A stretch of DNA of 64,000 bases from Ephydatia muelleri (taxonomy: Eukaryota > Porifera > Demospongiae > Spongillida > Spongillidae): positions 6,498,953 through 6,562,952 of the forward strand of contig JABACO010000007.1 of assembly GCA_013339895.1 (NCBI GenBank). The letters are read 5' to 3'. A program made the translations under genes and the position numbers. The notes below the pieces were generated by a model that was not told the DNA's origin, ran no database searches, and was given only the letters and a program-made list of their open reading frames with translations. Below are positions 49,500-61,358 of this stretch, piece after piece; the first letter of the stretch is position 1; every line of letters starts with the position of its first letter.

Positions 49500-50040
49500 A
49501 CAAGCTCCGTGCCGACGTGACAAGACCCATAACCCCATGCATGGGGTTCAAAACCACCACATCCTCAGGTAGGAGGGAGCATCCTAATCGTTTCAAATTC
49601 GGTGCGTATACGTAGAGCTATAGGGGTCCTATTGCTATTGATTTGTTCTGTTCATTAAATTTCACCGCTTTATCCGTTATGGCCGAGATACATGCAGCTG
49701 TGCAAAGTTAATGCACATTTCCCGCTCAATTTGCGCACATATACTGTACTAGTACGCATCTTGCGTTCCATTTTCCCAATCCAAAATAACATTCTTTGTA
49801 CTGAGCATTCTCCGCCCATTCTCCGCCTTAAATTAAGCTAGCCGTTTGCAAACAGTATTGCCTCATCCAGGCAATGCAGTGATCTTATACCGGTAAATTA
49901 AAAGAAGAAGACTTCTCGCTTCGCAAGACGATCGTACCAAATTAACGGGCAGTATTCAATTCTGCTACGTACTTGCATCATCTCTAGTCAAAGCTTTCCT
50001 ATTTGGCATAACCCTTGCAAAAATTCTTGTCACGCCCACT
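49500..50040. repeat. Dispersed repeat, inverted partner of 29757-30240
   Basis: The same sequence in reverse orientation, with the fold-back arm at 49375-49505 beside it, as in the other copy. Confidence 0.85.
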
Positions 50041-50937
50041 CAGCTCCAATATACAAAGTGCACTCGCTAAAGTTCAATTACGGTGTATCGGCCATTTTTC
50101 TAATCGTATGCACGACACTGTATATATCTACAGTACTGTACGTAAATTATCTTTGGCTGTGATGACGACAAGTGTTTGCATGAACGTCTTGCCTTCGGTA
50201 CTGACTCTGTGTTATCTTGGTAACGAGCTCGCTTGGCTTCTGGCCCTGCAAAGATGTTCGTGGTATCCTGCATTGGCTGAATATTTTAAACAGCTGCATG
50301 CACTTATTCTCGAGTATAATATTCATCTGGTAGCCTGAAAGAGAGGAATGTACAATGGTGTCGGTACGCTATTTGAATGGTATATATGAATGAACTAACT
50401 CTTTCGTGGGCAAAGCGCGGTGCACATGTAGTGCGAAATAAGCGTTCAGTGTTGCAGGAAAACGTAGTTTGCAAGCAACTTACACCAATATGACCAGGAA
50501 ACAACTGATCAATGTGTTGTGGACTACAAAGTCTTAACTGTTTAGATAAACAGAGCGGCTTTACAGTACCCCTGATGTGTGCCCTAATATTGCTCTATTG
50601 CGCGTATTATTTTTACAATTACATATTAATGAGTTACTGCAAAAGGGCTAATATAGAGTATATACGGTTATGTCCTATAGATCTTCAACAAATGATCCTG
50701 ATCGTGACGGGAGTGCCAGTGAGTTGGCTCACATCAAAGAAGTATAAGGCTAAGCCCTGCCATACAATTGGCGGATGACCTGAGACTTTGAGCACTTCCC
50801 CTGGTGGCTAGGCGAGTTGCAAGGCATGACAAAGTCTGCATGGCGGCTTCTGTACATAAGTCTCGACTGCAATGGGGATACACGGCCAGCCAAGCTCTAA
50901 GCATTTGGTATCATTGGAATTGTGCTCGCGCACCTCG
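50041..50937. other. No recognised gene
   Basis: It contains the dispersed repeat copy at 50400-50610. The rest shows nothing I can name. Confidence 0.5.
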
Positions 50938-51464
50938 GCTCGGATAAACAGTGAATGTCACTATATGACATGCGGCTAAAATCGATAAGGTTTGCTATAC
51001 GAAAACTAATAGTTTCAGAACCTACAATTTCCAGGTGAATTTGCTGATGCGCGAATGTGCAAATGTGCTGATGTGCGAGCCGCTACTGTAGACAAATGGT
51101 GCAATAACCAGCAAATAACTATGTGACCATGTGCAGTACGTGTAACATAACTGACAACTATCAATTATTCCAAAAAACACTTGTTTTGGGAACATCCTTT
51201 GACCTCCGATGTAGTGCTTCAAAAGCAAGAGGGAGGAAGTATGACAGAAAGATTAGTGACCTACACAACAATAGAATGCATGTTTGTCACACTACATAAG
51301 GTACCCAACCAAAGGTACAACTTGTGATTAGCAACTCGTGTATTGGAATAGGAGGTATGCAGTGTACCTAGGTACATGCATGGAAAGATAATAAAGGACC
51401 TCGACCAGGGCATTACCTCCTATAGACCTTGTTTCCATCCCAACAGAGCAGCTGCTATCACCGC

Positions 51465-51473
51465 TATATAAAA
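51465..51473 (+). promoter_or_regulatory. TATA box of pseudogene B3
   Basis: TATATAAAAGGAG is in the same position as in B1. Confidence 0.6.
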
Positions 51474-51506
51474 GGAGTTTGCAGCTTAATAACCGCTCCA
51501 TTGCAA

Positions 51507-51800
51507 ATGGCCCACTGAAGGACTGTGCAACACTACTTTGGACCGTGTCTTGTTGCCTTGGCGGACCCAAAGGCCATGGATGAGAGTAAGTACTGGTGTG
51601 TTCCACAGGCTACATTATTATAATCAACATGCAGGGATTGAGAGGGATGTATGCCAGGACAAACCAATGCGATGTCACAGTTTATTGTATAAGTAAAATA
51701 AACGATATTAAAGGATATTCAACTTCACCAACAACAGTACCCGCGGACGACCCCGCGATGCCTGCAATGCTATTATCAATAACATTCGGAGGGAATTGGA
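51507..51800 (+). pseudogene. peptide B3, broken copy of B1
   Basis: The promoter, leader and exon 2 resemble B1 closely, but the leader has deletions (the ATG is followed by a stop after two codons). The DDPDAC segment carries an extra CG, and the 3' end is replaced after CGGAGGGAATTGGAAAA by another dispersed repeat. It lies in a block duplicated from 30380-31300. Confidence 0.85.
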
Positions 51801-51804
51801 AAAA

Positions 51805-52010
51805 TGTTTTTACTCTGTCACGGGCAACAGAGCAATATTGTGCCGCAGGTGCTATACTAAAGCCTATCTAAACAGTTAACACTTTGTAGTCAACAACATA
51901 TTGATCAGTTGTTTCTAGTGTAAGTTGTTTGCTAACTACGTTTTCCTGAAATGCACAACACTTTTTGCAAAAACATGTGTACCGTCTTTGCTCACGAAAC
52001 AGTTAAATGT
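51805..52010. repeat. Dispersed repeat, inverted
   Basis: Reverse complement of 50400-50610. It replaces the 3' end of pseudogene B3. Confidence 0.8.
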
Positions 52011-54728
52011 TTTTTTTTATTGTGGAATTTATTATATGTACAATAATATTATTATTAATACATACACATGACATTATAGCACATCAGAACACCACTAACT
52101 AAGTCTACATGTATTGTTCCGCTTTAAAAACCATCCAGAGAAATGGCTCTGGACAACAGTGCCCTGACATTGGCTCGGACAAGGGTTATGCTCAGTCGTC
52201 CATAGAGGGATGCTGTTGTTGTTGACTTTGGGCTATTGAGCCTCATAGCTAATCGAGAGGCCAGCTGTGACAATGCCCATTTAGCCTCCGTACCCCAGCA
52301 CCCGTACGTCTCTACCACTACTGGAATGGAGACCCACCCCAGTTCTGCACATTTCACATCATTCGCCTGATGTTTTCTCACTTCTGTAGCATGGGCTGCA
52401 GACCCTGCTGTCACACTCGCTTTATGTAAGGTACTTGAATTAAGCAGAGATGTGACAGCAAAATCAAAGGCAGCTGGCTTCCCTAGCATCCAGTTGGTGG
52501 CTAGGACATCAGCTGGCCGTGTGTGGTGCGCTCATCTCGTCCTAGCCCGCTCCCTGCCTCCACCTGAACACCGATGCAGGCTCGTCTACAGGACTCTGCA
52601 AAAACATCCCGAAGCCTGTTGTGTCTGTTGACTACATCCCCACCATGCTTGCACGTTAAAGCATGGTGGCCTAATGGATCCAGTGCATAAGGGCATTGTG
52701 GACACAATGAACCGTGGGCAACCCCGATTCCAAGCCACCATTGTATGGCCGCTTGAAATTCAGCAGGCTCCAGATGTAAATTAAGCCCTGGAGAAGGAAC
52801 CACGGAAAGCCAGGCTGAGGCATGTGGGGATGACACAGAAAGTAAGCGTGCTCTATCTGGAACTGATGACTTAGACAATAACTGCCTAAACAGTTCATCT
52901 TCGAGCTCTCCCGAAAGTGCTTTCTGGCTGCTTGGGGTGTTCGTCAAAGATTCAAAAGAAATAGCCTTGCTGGGTGGAATGCAATGGTTAAAGTCATCAA
53001 TGGACTGCAAGAGATGCGGCTGAGGAGCTGAGAACAACCCTGACATGCACACAGAAGCAATATAACAGGCTTGAATGCTTTGAAAGACGACGAAGCCCAA
53101 AACCACCTCTACTTAAGCTGAGTTGTGCCTGCTCCCAAGCATCATCACTGGTGTCCACTCCTGTGCATGAAGCAAAGCAATGATGAACGTCGTTATCAAA
53201 ATACCTGAATCCTTCAGCAACAAGAGAAGGGGGTGTGGATCTTGCCAAGTGCACCATTTTACAAAATGCGCCACACATCCGTAGCAAAAGTAGAGCAACT
53301 TGAGGGTCAACTGAGCCAACCTCCTCAATCTGAGAAAGCAATTGAGAGGCCTGTGCACATTTTTGAGACACAACGTTAGCACAAAAAATTGTGTCCCCAA
53401 TAGGAGACCCCAGTATCTCAAGATGAGGCATGTTGGATTGCTTCATCTGAGATGAAAAAACGCTCATGTCATTCTGGCTGTATAACTCACATTTAGATGG
53501 ATTAATCACCAGTCCTAATGCATGGAGGGCCTAGTTCTTGGATTATAGCGAGTGCATGTAAAACTGATTGCTTTGGACCTGCAACCACACCGTCATCGAG
53601 GTACCAGGCATGGAAAAGCAACTTTGCCGTGTCTTCATCCGTAGCAATGGCACTCACAAGCTTGTGCAGCACAAGACTGAAGAACATGGGACCTAGAGGG
53701 TCACCCTGTTGAACACCTACCTCTGATGTTAAAGTTCCCAAGGGGTGCTGTAATAATGGTTGCTGCCCGTAGCACCAGGATGCCCATGGAAGAAGATCTG
53801 GGAAGTGAAAGGCACATTCATCTAACAGAGCTTGACGTGAAACAAGGTTGAAAGCGTTGCACATATCGATCTTGAGCACAACGAAGTCCTCTTCTTCCCA
53901 GTGTTCTTCAATGCAATGCCTGAGACCATGAATCACTTTTTCTGCTCCCGCAGGACAGGCTACTCCAAATTGAAATGGGGCAAAGAATTCGCTAGCCTTG
54001 GACTTTAGCACTGCACATAGACACTTACCTGTTAGGCGACGTAAGGCTTCCCCCACTGCAATGGGGCGAATGTCTGGAGGAAAACCTGGCTTACCTTTCA
54101 CCAGAGCAGTGAGACTACCTCCTGCTAGATGTCATGACACTGAAACTGGAACCTTTCCCGAGGCAAGCAAGTTCACAATGTCTCTTAAGGAAGATGAAAT
54201 GGGAAATTGTAGAGGCACTTCAGAGGTATCTAAGAGGTGTTGTATATGAAGGCCCGATGGTCCACATGCTGTTGACTTTGGAAAAGACCTCAGTACCATA
54301 GCGATATTGAAATCTTTGCTGAGAATTGGAATTGGTGGACTGCTCGGAGCTGGTGGAATAGGGGGAGGTCCTTTTGGGTGTTTGGATTGAATTAGCTCCC
54401 ATGTTTCATTGTTGTTTGGTGCTATTCCTGCAGAGGTCAAGGCCTGGCAAGCTTTTCCCAGGAGTCCTTCTCGGGCTAAAGCAACTGAATTTTTAACCTT
54501 TCTCTCGTTATTTTCTTGCTGCCTCTGACGAAACTTACCATTGGTAAGGCTTGCAGCTCGCTGCCAAAGAAGATGGTACTCGCCTTTTAACCATTGATCA
54601 CATAGGCGCTCAATCGAACAGGGCTTGTGATGACGTCCTCTGCGTTTTGGGGAAGAAACCAGGCACTTTGGGAGCATAAAAAGCTTCTTCCAAGAATCCT
54701 CAGTGTTCTCATGGAGGATTGAACGTAA
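52011..54728 (-). mobile_element. Reverse-transcriptase retroelement, longer decayed copy
   Basis: Coding pieces on the minus strand, in order: 54132-54728 (an N-terminal region with LCDQWLKGEYHLLWQRA and KSTACGPSGLHIQHLL), 53502-54101 (GFPPDIRPIAVGEALRRLTG, KIDMCNAFNLVSRQ, GVQQGDPLGPMFF and YLDDGVVAG, i.e. RT motifs through the catalytic DD), 52997-53509, 52501-53106 (zinc knuckle CPQCPYALDPLGHHALTC) and 52124-52489 (nuclease-like KPAAFDFAVTS and tail). Four frame breaks separate them. The 3' end shows ATAAATTCCACAATAAAAAA, compatible with a poly-A tail. It is the best copy of this family in the window. Confidence 0.85.
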
Positions 54729-55196
54729 GCATGTGGATTAAAATTAAAAGTTTGAACCACAAGCAATTAAAGCAGAAGACGCATTTTTTTTTCCATTAAT
54801 TAGAAGTACCTGGTGTTTGTATAGGTCACAAGAGAGGCATCACTGTGACTATCTAAACTGTGGCTTTTGGCATAGATGTTAACAGGTACATTGTAGCATG
54901 GCTCAGCAGAGTCCTTTTTAACACACATATGGTCTTATTAAAACAATAGTTTCACACAAGTTTCTGTATATATGGAAAAGCACGCAAGCGAGCACAATGT
55001 CGATCAGCCTTAGGTTCTGTTGTGACCTGTTTACGAGTCATATAGATGTACTCCTATCTTCAGCAGCTGTGGTTGCAATGCACCCATCTCCCTCAATTAA
55101 AAGCAAAGATCTAGTGTGCTGTAATTTTCAAAGAGCAGTACATAAGCACAAACTCAATCGCTTTTATAGACACCCCAGGGACCAGCAGCCTTTTCC
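54729..55196. repeat. Copy of B1/B2 downstream flank
   Basis: AAGCAATTAAAGCAGAAGAC and TGGCATAGATGTT match 38480-38580; GAGCACAATGTCGATCAGC matches 31785. No gene. Confidence 0.7.
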
Positions 55197-55600
55197 AGGC
55201 TCATGTGCTAATAAAATCATGTGACAAGTTATTAATTATATTGCATGTTAATATGCTGCAAGTAAATAAACTCATATGACACGTTAATAAGGTGTTCAGT
55301 ATCGTGAGCGTTTTAAAGGCACAAATCAAACCTACAATGCACATGCGAGAATTAATACGAAGATCAATCACAACCCTGTCACTGCCAAGGTCTCCATGTA
55401 TTTACACATACACTGTACATATATTCTACTATGATATTCTTGGTACGCATTCCCACGGTACTCGTAAAACACATGATTCATGTCTTTCAACAATAAAATT
55501 TATAATAGTGGGGATATAGCACCAGAGGCTCAAACTCTGCACCACTGTATACATACAACACGAGCCCTTTTGATCAACTGGTATGGATGCAGAAGCTTCT
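55197..55600. repeat. Dispersed block 1, rightmost copy
   Basis: It contains ATGTGACAAGTTATTAATTA, GAAGATCAATCACAACCCTG and the TGATCAACTGGTATGGATGC end shared with 32330 and 39112. Confidence 0.85.
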
Positions 55601-55974
55601 TACACACAGCCGCTTGGGACATCTGCTGACACAAATATCGAATGCTAGTATTGCCGAACACAACATTGGCTGAACTCATAGCCACTCCCCTGTGGCTGTA
55701 CACAACAGTAGCATCCATTGTCAATACACATCAAGCCAATCAGAAGCCCACACCATTGCTTCATTATAATTTGTCTTGTTGAGAGCTGCGGAAACTGACC
55801 ACCGAGTTTACACTCCAGTCCCCAGGTTAATTTTTAGACTCGCACAAAAATAGTCACAAGGCAATAAAAAAATGGTTATCAATATTGCCCTTACCACAAA
55901 ATAATACAATTTGAATGTTCCCAATAGCACGATCATGTGATTGCAGTACACTTGCCTTTGTATGGATGCAGAGG

Positions 55975-56335
55975 TGTGGGAACATGGGTGCATGGGTTGT
56001 GGGGACATGGGTGCATGGGGTGTGGGGACATGGGTGCATGGGGTATGCGGGCATGGGTGCATGGGGTATGGGTGCATGTGGTGTGGGGACATGGGTGCAT
56101 GTGGTGTGGGGACATGGGTGCATGGGTGTGGGGACATGGGTGCATGGCATGGGGTGTGGGTACATGGGTGCATGGGGTGTGGGGACATGGGTGCATGGGG
56201 TGTGGGAACACGGATGCATGGGGTGTGGGGACATGGGTGCATGGGGTGTGAGAACACGGATGCATGGGGTGTGGGGACATGGGTGCATGGGGTGTGAGAA
56301 CACGGATGCATGGGGTGTGGGGACATGGGTGAATG
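55975..56335. repeat. 24-bp minisatellite
   Basis: About fifteen copies of the GGGTGCATGGGGTGTGGGGA unit with AACACGGATG variants. Confidence 0.95.
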
Positions 56336-56439
56336 TAATTTCTCATTCAATATTCATACCGGGCATCAACAGCTAATTGTCAAGCACAACAGTGGCAGTC
56401 TTAAAACCTCACCCCACATTCACCATCGTGGGTAATGGC

Positions 56440-57088
56440 TTCTGCACACACCATGGGTGCACCTACAGTGACAAATTTACATATGACAGCTGTGCTGTCA
56501 CCTGCACATATCTCTCCATCTTCATGCTAATCCACGCTGTGCACAAATTGTACACTGCACTACGAGCTCAAATGTGCTTAGAGCACAACAGTATACCCGT
56601 GCTACGTGCACACACCCCAGGCTAAACTGCGACACTCTCATTGTCACTCAGAAAGTGCTCACAACCAATACACAGGTCCTCTATGTAGCCTCATTTCTAA
56701 TTAAAGCACTTAAATCTAAACAGGCTCACAAAAAAACGGCAAAAGCACGATCAGGTGGCCTATCCAAGAGAAGTGGTTCAACAGGACAGCTCAATGGATA
56801 ACTTTGTAATCACAAAAAAAAAAAAGAAAACAAAAAGGTGTATGCAATGGAGTTCCATTAGCATGGCAACGGAAGGTGACTATTTGGTATCATCCTTACA
56901 CGACACACACGTGCATGTGTGCGGCAAATACAGCAGCACACAGAGACCTGTGTTGTCAGCAAAGTTACACTGTACATGTAAATGCATCAAGTGTGCAATA
57001 CATAATACAGGACATTGCTGGGTTTTTCACTCAAACCCACACTCCACGTATCCAAATGTATGTACTGCACTTGCATATACATATTCTG

Positions 57089-57122
<34 letters not shown>

Positions 57123-57320
57123 AATACACACCCAGTACACAGATTTCCAATTGCACGAGCACATGATAAATATACACATATGTACAGTGGACATGTACAC
57201 ACGCAACGCATTCACACCTACACACACCACATACACACATGTATGCACATTACACATGGTGTACATATACGTGATGTATACATGTGCATATACATTTACA
57301 CATGTACACAAACACACACG
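56440..57320. repeat. POLE intron 3-like block, rightmost copy
   Basis: It follows POLE intron 3 from CACACACCATGGGTGCACCT through block 2 and a (CA)n run (57092-57122) to ACACAAACACACAC. In POLE, exon 3 begins one base later; here unrelated sequence follows. Confidence 0.75.
57092..57122. repeat. (CA)n microsatellite
   Basis: A short CA run in the POLE-intron-like block. Confidence 0.9.
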
Positions 57321-57454
57321 CGAAATTTGTCTTAAAGAACGGAGAACTATTTTTCAAAAAGATGAACAAAGGAAAGGTGAGGCTAGGGCAAGGTGCTTTA
57401 AATTGCTGCTTTTGTTGTTGATCGACATGGTTTTTGTTTTTAATTCGGCTCTAG

Positions 57455-57619
57455 GAGAGTGAGATACGATATGTTGTAAACACAGAAGAACAACAACGAA
57501 TTTTTCATGGATGTCATAATGATCCAACAGCAGGGCATATGGGAGTCAAGCGTACGTTGAAAAGGATTAATGAGCGATTTAGATGGCCTGGAATAATGGT
57601 AAAAGACGTGACAAACATG
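57455..57619 (+). CDS. Integrase exon a: H2C2 zinc-binding domain
   Basis: Its 55 codons include EEQQRIFHGCHNDPTAGHMG and RINERFRWPGIMVKDVTNM, the His pair of the integrase N-terminal zinc finger. Acceptor CTCTAG, donor GTAGGC. An earlier exon must exist; KERRTIFQKDEQRK just upstream could be part of it, but its phase does not fit. Confidence 0.85.
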
Positions 57620-57683
57620 GTAGGCATGTAGTATTGTGTTAGATATTCACTGTTTTTATATATAACGCTCCTCTTGCATGTAG

Positions 57684-57926
57684 GTTGCTAGATGTGACAT
57701 CTGTCAGCGTGCAAATAGGAAGCTTATCCACACTGCTCCCGAGCTCCATCCTGTTCCGGTCAAGTCCCCATGGCATCACATAGGAATTGATTTTGTGGGA
57801 CCCATTTTGGAGTCAAAATCAGGAAATCTGTACATCTTAACAGTTAGCAATTATTTTTCGAAGTGGGTTGAAGCTGTTCCTCTCCCTTCAAAACATGCTG
57901 TTGGAGTTGCACATGCACTATTCAAG
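57684..57926 (+). CDS. Integrase exon b: CxxC and first catalytic Asp
   Basis: Its 81 codons run from VARCDICQRANRKLIHTAPE through PWHHIGIDFVGPI (the first Asp of the DDE triad) to SNYFSKWVEAVPLPS and HALFK. Phase 0 on both sides. Confidence 0.9.
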
Positions 57927-58159
57927 GTATCAAAGAATGAGATGTATTCAGTAGCTGTTGTTAGGGTGTACTGGAAACATTATAGCAATAAATAAATCAT
58001 TAGTATGAGAACGTTTGGAGAGCATGGTACCTGTAGGATTAACAGTGGTGGGGTATAACGCATGCATGGAAGTAAGTGTGATAAAAGATTTATGGGGAAA
58101 TTAGAACACATGTATTTGAACACATGCATGTAGGTCAATCAATATCTCAGTTCAGTTTC

Positions 58160-58458
58160 TATGTGAAACAAGTAAATAAAAACATTCTCTAACGAGAAAG
58201 TTGTTGGTATATAGGATTGACCAATGGTGGTGTAAAAAGCACGGAAACAAGAGTGACAGAAATTTGACTGGAAAATTGAAATAGGCCTATACTTAGCCCA
58301 TTACTCAGGCATGTACTGTTATAACGTTAGTGTGCTAAATATTTCAATTTTCCAGTCAAATTTCTGTCACTCTTGTTTCCGTGCTTTTTACACCACCATT
58401 GGTCAATCCTATATACCAACAACTTTCTCGTTAGAGAATGTTTTTATTTACTTGTTTC
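58160..58458. mobile_element. 300-bp fold-back MITE, copy 2
   Basis: The arms GAAACAAGTAAATAAAAACA and its complement enclose a hairpin almost identical in content to 48152-48452. It sits inside the integrase intron. Confidence 0.9.
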
Positions 58459-59237
58459 ATTAGTTTTTTCCTCTGGCGTCTTTATAAGTGGTCACAAATT
58501 GATTTTAATTTTCAAAGGGAGGGAGGGAGGTTTAAAATTTTAATAATAGAAATTATATGTATAGGAGTTCTAAATGTTATTTACTGTTCGGCCTTGTCCT
58601 CTATGTCTCCCCCAGCCTCTTCTATGGCCGCGGCGGCCTGGTTCTGGCCATGGGAGCCATGTGGGTGGTGGTGGCAGCGGCCAGGGGGGCAGCAGGCGAA
58701 GTGGTGGTGGGGGCACTGGTGTCAATACTGCTTGTGCCGGTGGTGGGGCTGGTGGTGGTAGCAACGGTGCTCCTGCTTCTGCTGGTGGCGGTGGGGGCAG
58801 CTCTGCTGCTACTGCTGGTGGCGGTGGGGGCAGCTCTGCTGCTACTGCTGGTGGCGGTGGGGGCAGCTCTGCTGCTGCTGCTGGTGGGGGCAGCTCTGCT
58901 GCTACTGCTGCTGGTGGGGGCAGCTCTGCTGCTACTGCTGGTGGCGGTGGGGGCACTGCTATCTACTGGTGTAGGCAGGGCAGTGCTGCTGCTGATTGTA
59001 GTCAAAACATTGTGTCAAAAGCTTTTTTTACATCAGATAAGGAAGCCTTTTTGTGCATCAGATTAAGGATGACACCCCAATATTCAATAGACAGGTCACA
59101 AAGGACAGTTGAGTCACAATGCATACTTTACATGTGGAGTGAATGGCAGATCCCTTACATGCATGCTGTACACATGTTGCATGCACATCTTCCTATAGCT
59201 TTTTAATGCTAGTGCAATACAACATGCCATCACATAC

Positions 59238-59830
59238 CTTTGGGTGGTAGTGGTAGTTCGGTGACCCCTGCGATACCGCTTCTTCTCGGGTAGCTCTGCT
59301 GCTGCTGGTGGTGGGGGCAGCTCTCTGCTGCTGGTAGTGGGGGTGGGGGCAGCTCTGCTGCTGCTGGTGGTGGGGGTGGGGGCAGCGCTGCTGCTACTGC
59401 TGGTGGCGGACGATAGGGGGGCAGCACTGCATCTAGCGGCCATGGGGGCAGAGAGCCAGCAGTATGATACCCATGCCTAACTAAAATATCATTTTCTTCT
59501 AATTTCAATGCATTAACTTCCTGGATAGTGTTTAGCAATGACCCTGCTTTTTTGCTCTTCGTACACTCAGTGCTTTAGAAACCAATGCATCTGCACTAAT
59601 CTTACTTACTGCTGCACAGGCAGATCTTGTAACAACCTTTTGAGCTAGCAATGGATGAGACTTACAAAAGGCATCATTTACTTCACTTAGAAGCTCACTA
59701 TCCCTAAGAATAGCTTTTTCAAGACCACCATTATACTCCATTAGTGCATGAGATTTGGGTTCATACAAGGAGTAGCTATATGGGAGAAGGATATGGTTGC
59801 AGTAATTTTCAGTGCGCAAATGCAATTAAA
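59238..59830 (-). pseudogene. Downstream coding piece of copy Y
   Basis: The open stretch SHALMEYNGGLEKAILRDSE through ALSVRRAKK shifts by one base into LLNTIQEVNALKLEENDILV and YHTAG, then Pro/Ala-rich repeats, and ends at a second HRTTTTTQ donor (59237). It resembles the same lineage of uncharacterised proteins. No function is known to me. Confidence 0.45.
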
Positions 59831-60107
59831 TTCATACACAGTTGCAGGCGGGCTGCCGTTGTACATCAGATAGGGAAGCCTTTTTGTACATCAGATTAAG
59901 GATGACACCCCAATATTAGGTCACAAAGGACAGTATACAACAGTTGGGTCACCATGACATGTGAAGTGAATGGTTTTGTCATAGATATTAGACTGTCTAA
60001 TATCTATGGTTTTGTGCAGATCCCTTACATGCGTACTGTACACATGTTGCATGCACATCTTCCTATAGCTTTTTAATGCTTGTGCAATACAACATGCCAT
60101 GACATAC

Positions 60108-60615
60108 CTTTGGGTGGTAGTGGTAGTTCGGTGACCCATGCGAAACCGCTTCCTCTCGGCAGCACGTTTAGCCAATCGGACAGCGGAGTCATTCCAATAC
60201 CGATTCCTTTCAGATGCCTTAATGGCATCTGAATTGTCCTCGTATTTCTGCCTTTTAGCAGCGCGGTTCTCCTCGACGTCCTCTTGATATCGCTGCCTTT
60301 TAGCAGATTGCTTCGATTCAATATCTGCGTTGTAGCTGTCGCGTACAGAGGCCTTCTTCTTTTCGGGATCGGCCTTGTAGCTGTCGCGTACAGAGGCCTT
60401 CTTCTTTTCGGGATCGGCCTTGTAGCTGTCGCGTACAGAGGCCTTCTTTTTTTCGGGATCGGCCTTGTAGCTGTCGCGTACAGAGGCCTTCTTTTCGGGA
60501 TCAGCCTTGTAGCGCGCTCGGGGATTTAGCCTTGTTTTCTTGTGATAAAATATCGTCTTGCTTTTGAAGGTATTCCGCTCATTGCTTAGAACTTTTCTTG
60601 ATTACGCGAAGGCAT
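60108..60615 (-). pseudogene. Lysine-rich repeat protein exon, copy Y
   Basis: It starts MPSRNQEK and hits a stop within ten codons. The rest reads as four tandem units of KADPEKKKASVRDSY, then SAKRQRYQEDVEENRAAKRQ and KASERNRYWNDS, ending HRTTTTTQ at a GTATG donor (60107). The frame is broken near the start, so this copy is inactive. Confidence 0.65.
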
Positions 60616-61226
60616 TTAACTTCACTAGCCAAAGTATCGATTAAACTGCGATAATAGGAACACCAAATAAATTTTGTGCAGGTTGGAGTATTTATACTGC
60701 AAACTGTACAAATAACTTCATTGAACAAAAATAAACCTCTGCAATAACTTCATACCAATTCCTATATAGAACGTGCTACCGCATGAGGTACTTCTCTTTC
60801 TAGGTGTCTATATGACCTTAAAGGATAACGTGCAGGTGAATTCCGAAGATATTGGTGCTATTGCCGTTCTTCTAAACCGTTTGTAGAAGAAGAAGAATTA
60901 ACCAAGAATTATTTTGGGACTGGGCACGAGAAAAAGGAATTCGTTTGTTTCTCTAAAAGCACACCGTTTTATGACACGGAACAAACGTAGAACTGTAGAT
61001 CTTTAGGTTCTCGTTCCATCGCGACAAAGAGATACGCGATCCGTTTCTCCGTTGTCCCTCCAGACGCGAGTGAAGTTTCTTTAATGATATTCATAAATCC
61101 TCAATCAATCCTATATTGAACCTGCTGCCGCAGGTTCAGATATCGTGTGCTCAGTAGTAGATACTAAAAATTTTCGGGTTCATGTTTTATTCATTGTGTG
61201 ACACATGCACATATTCAATTACACAG

Positions 61227-61358
61227 ATTTTTATAAGGATGGGCTTGCCTAAAGTAATCACAACAGATAATGGAACAGAATTAAAAAATGACCTCAACAA
61301 ACACCTAATGGAGCTACTGGGGATTGAGCAGAGATTTACAACAGCATATCATCCTGAG
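61227..61358 (+). CDS. Integrase exon c: second catalytic Asp
   Basis: Its 44 codons, IFIRMGLPKVITTDNGTELK through RFTTAYHPE. TTDNGTE carries the second catalytic Asp. It is separated from exon b by the 3.3-kb interrupted intron. Confidence 0.9.

Larger units (their letters stand above)
50938..51800. repeat. Segmental duplication unit with pseudogene B3 (paired with 30380-31300)
   Basis: GGCTCGGATAAACAGTGAA, the fold-back arm, the CATCCTTTGACCTCCGATGT flank and the broken peptide gene follow in the same order as at 30380-31300. Confidence 0.85.
58590..61140 (-). mobile_element. Element with lysine-rich repeat gene, copy Y
   Basis: Inverted counterpart of 43979-46225. It starts at the hairpin GAACCTGCTGCCGCAGGTTC (61110-61135) and ends in Ser/Ala/Pro-rich repeats (58600-58960). 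An internal duplication repeats about 59066-59280 at 59895-60155. Together with the MITE it accounts for the 3.3-kb intron of the integrase gene. Confidence 0.65.
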
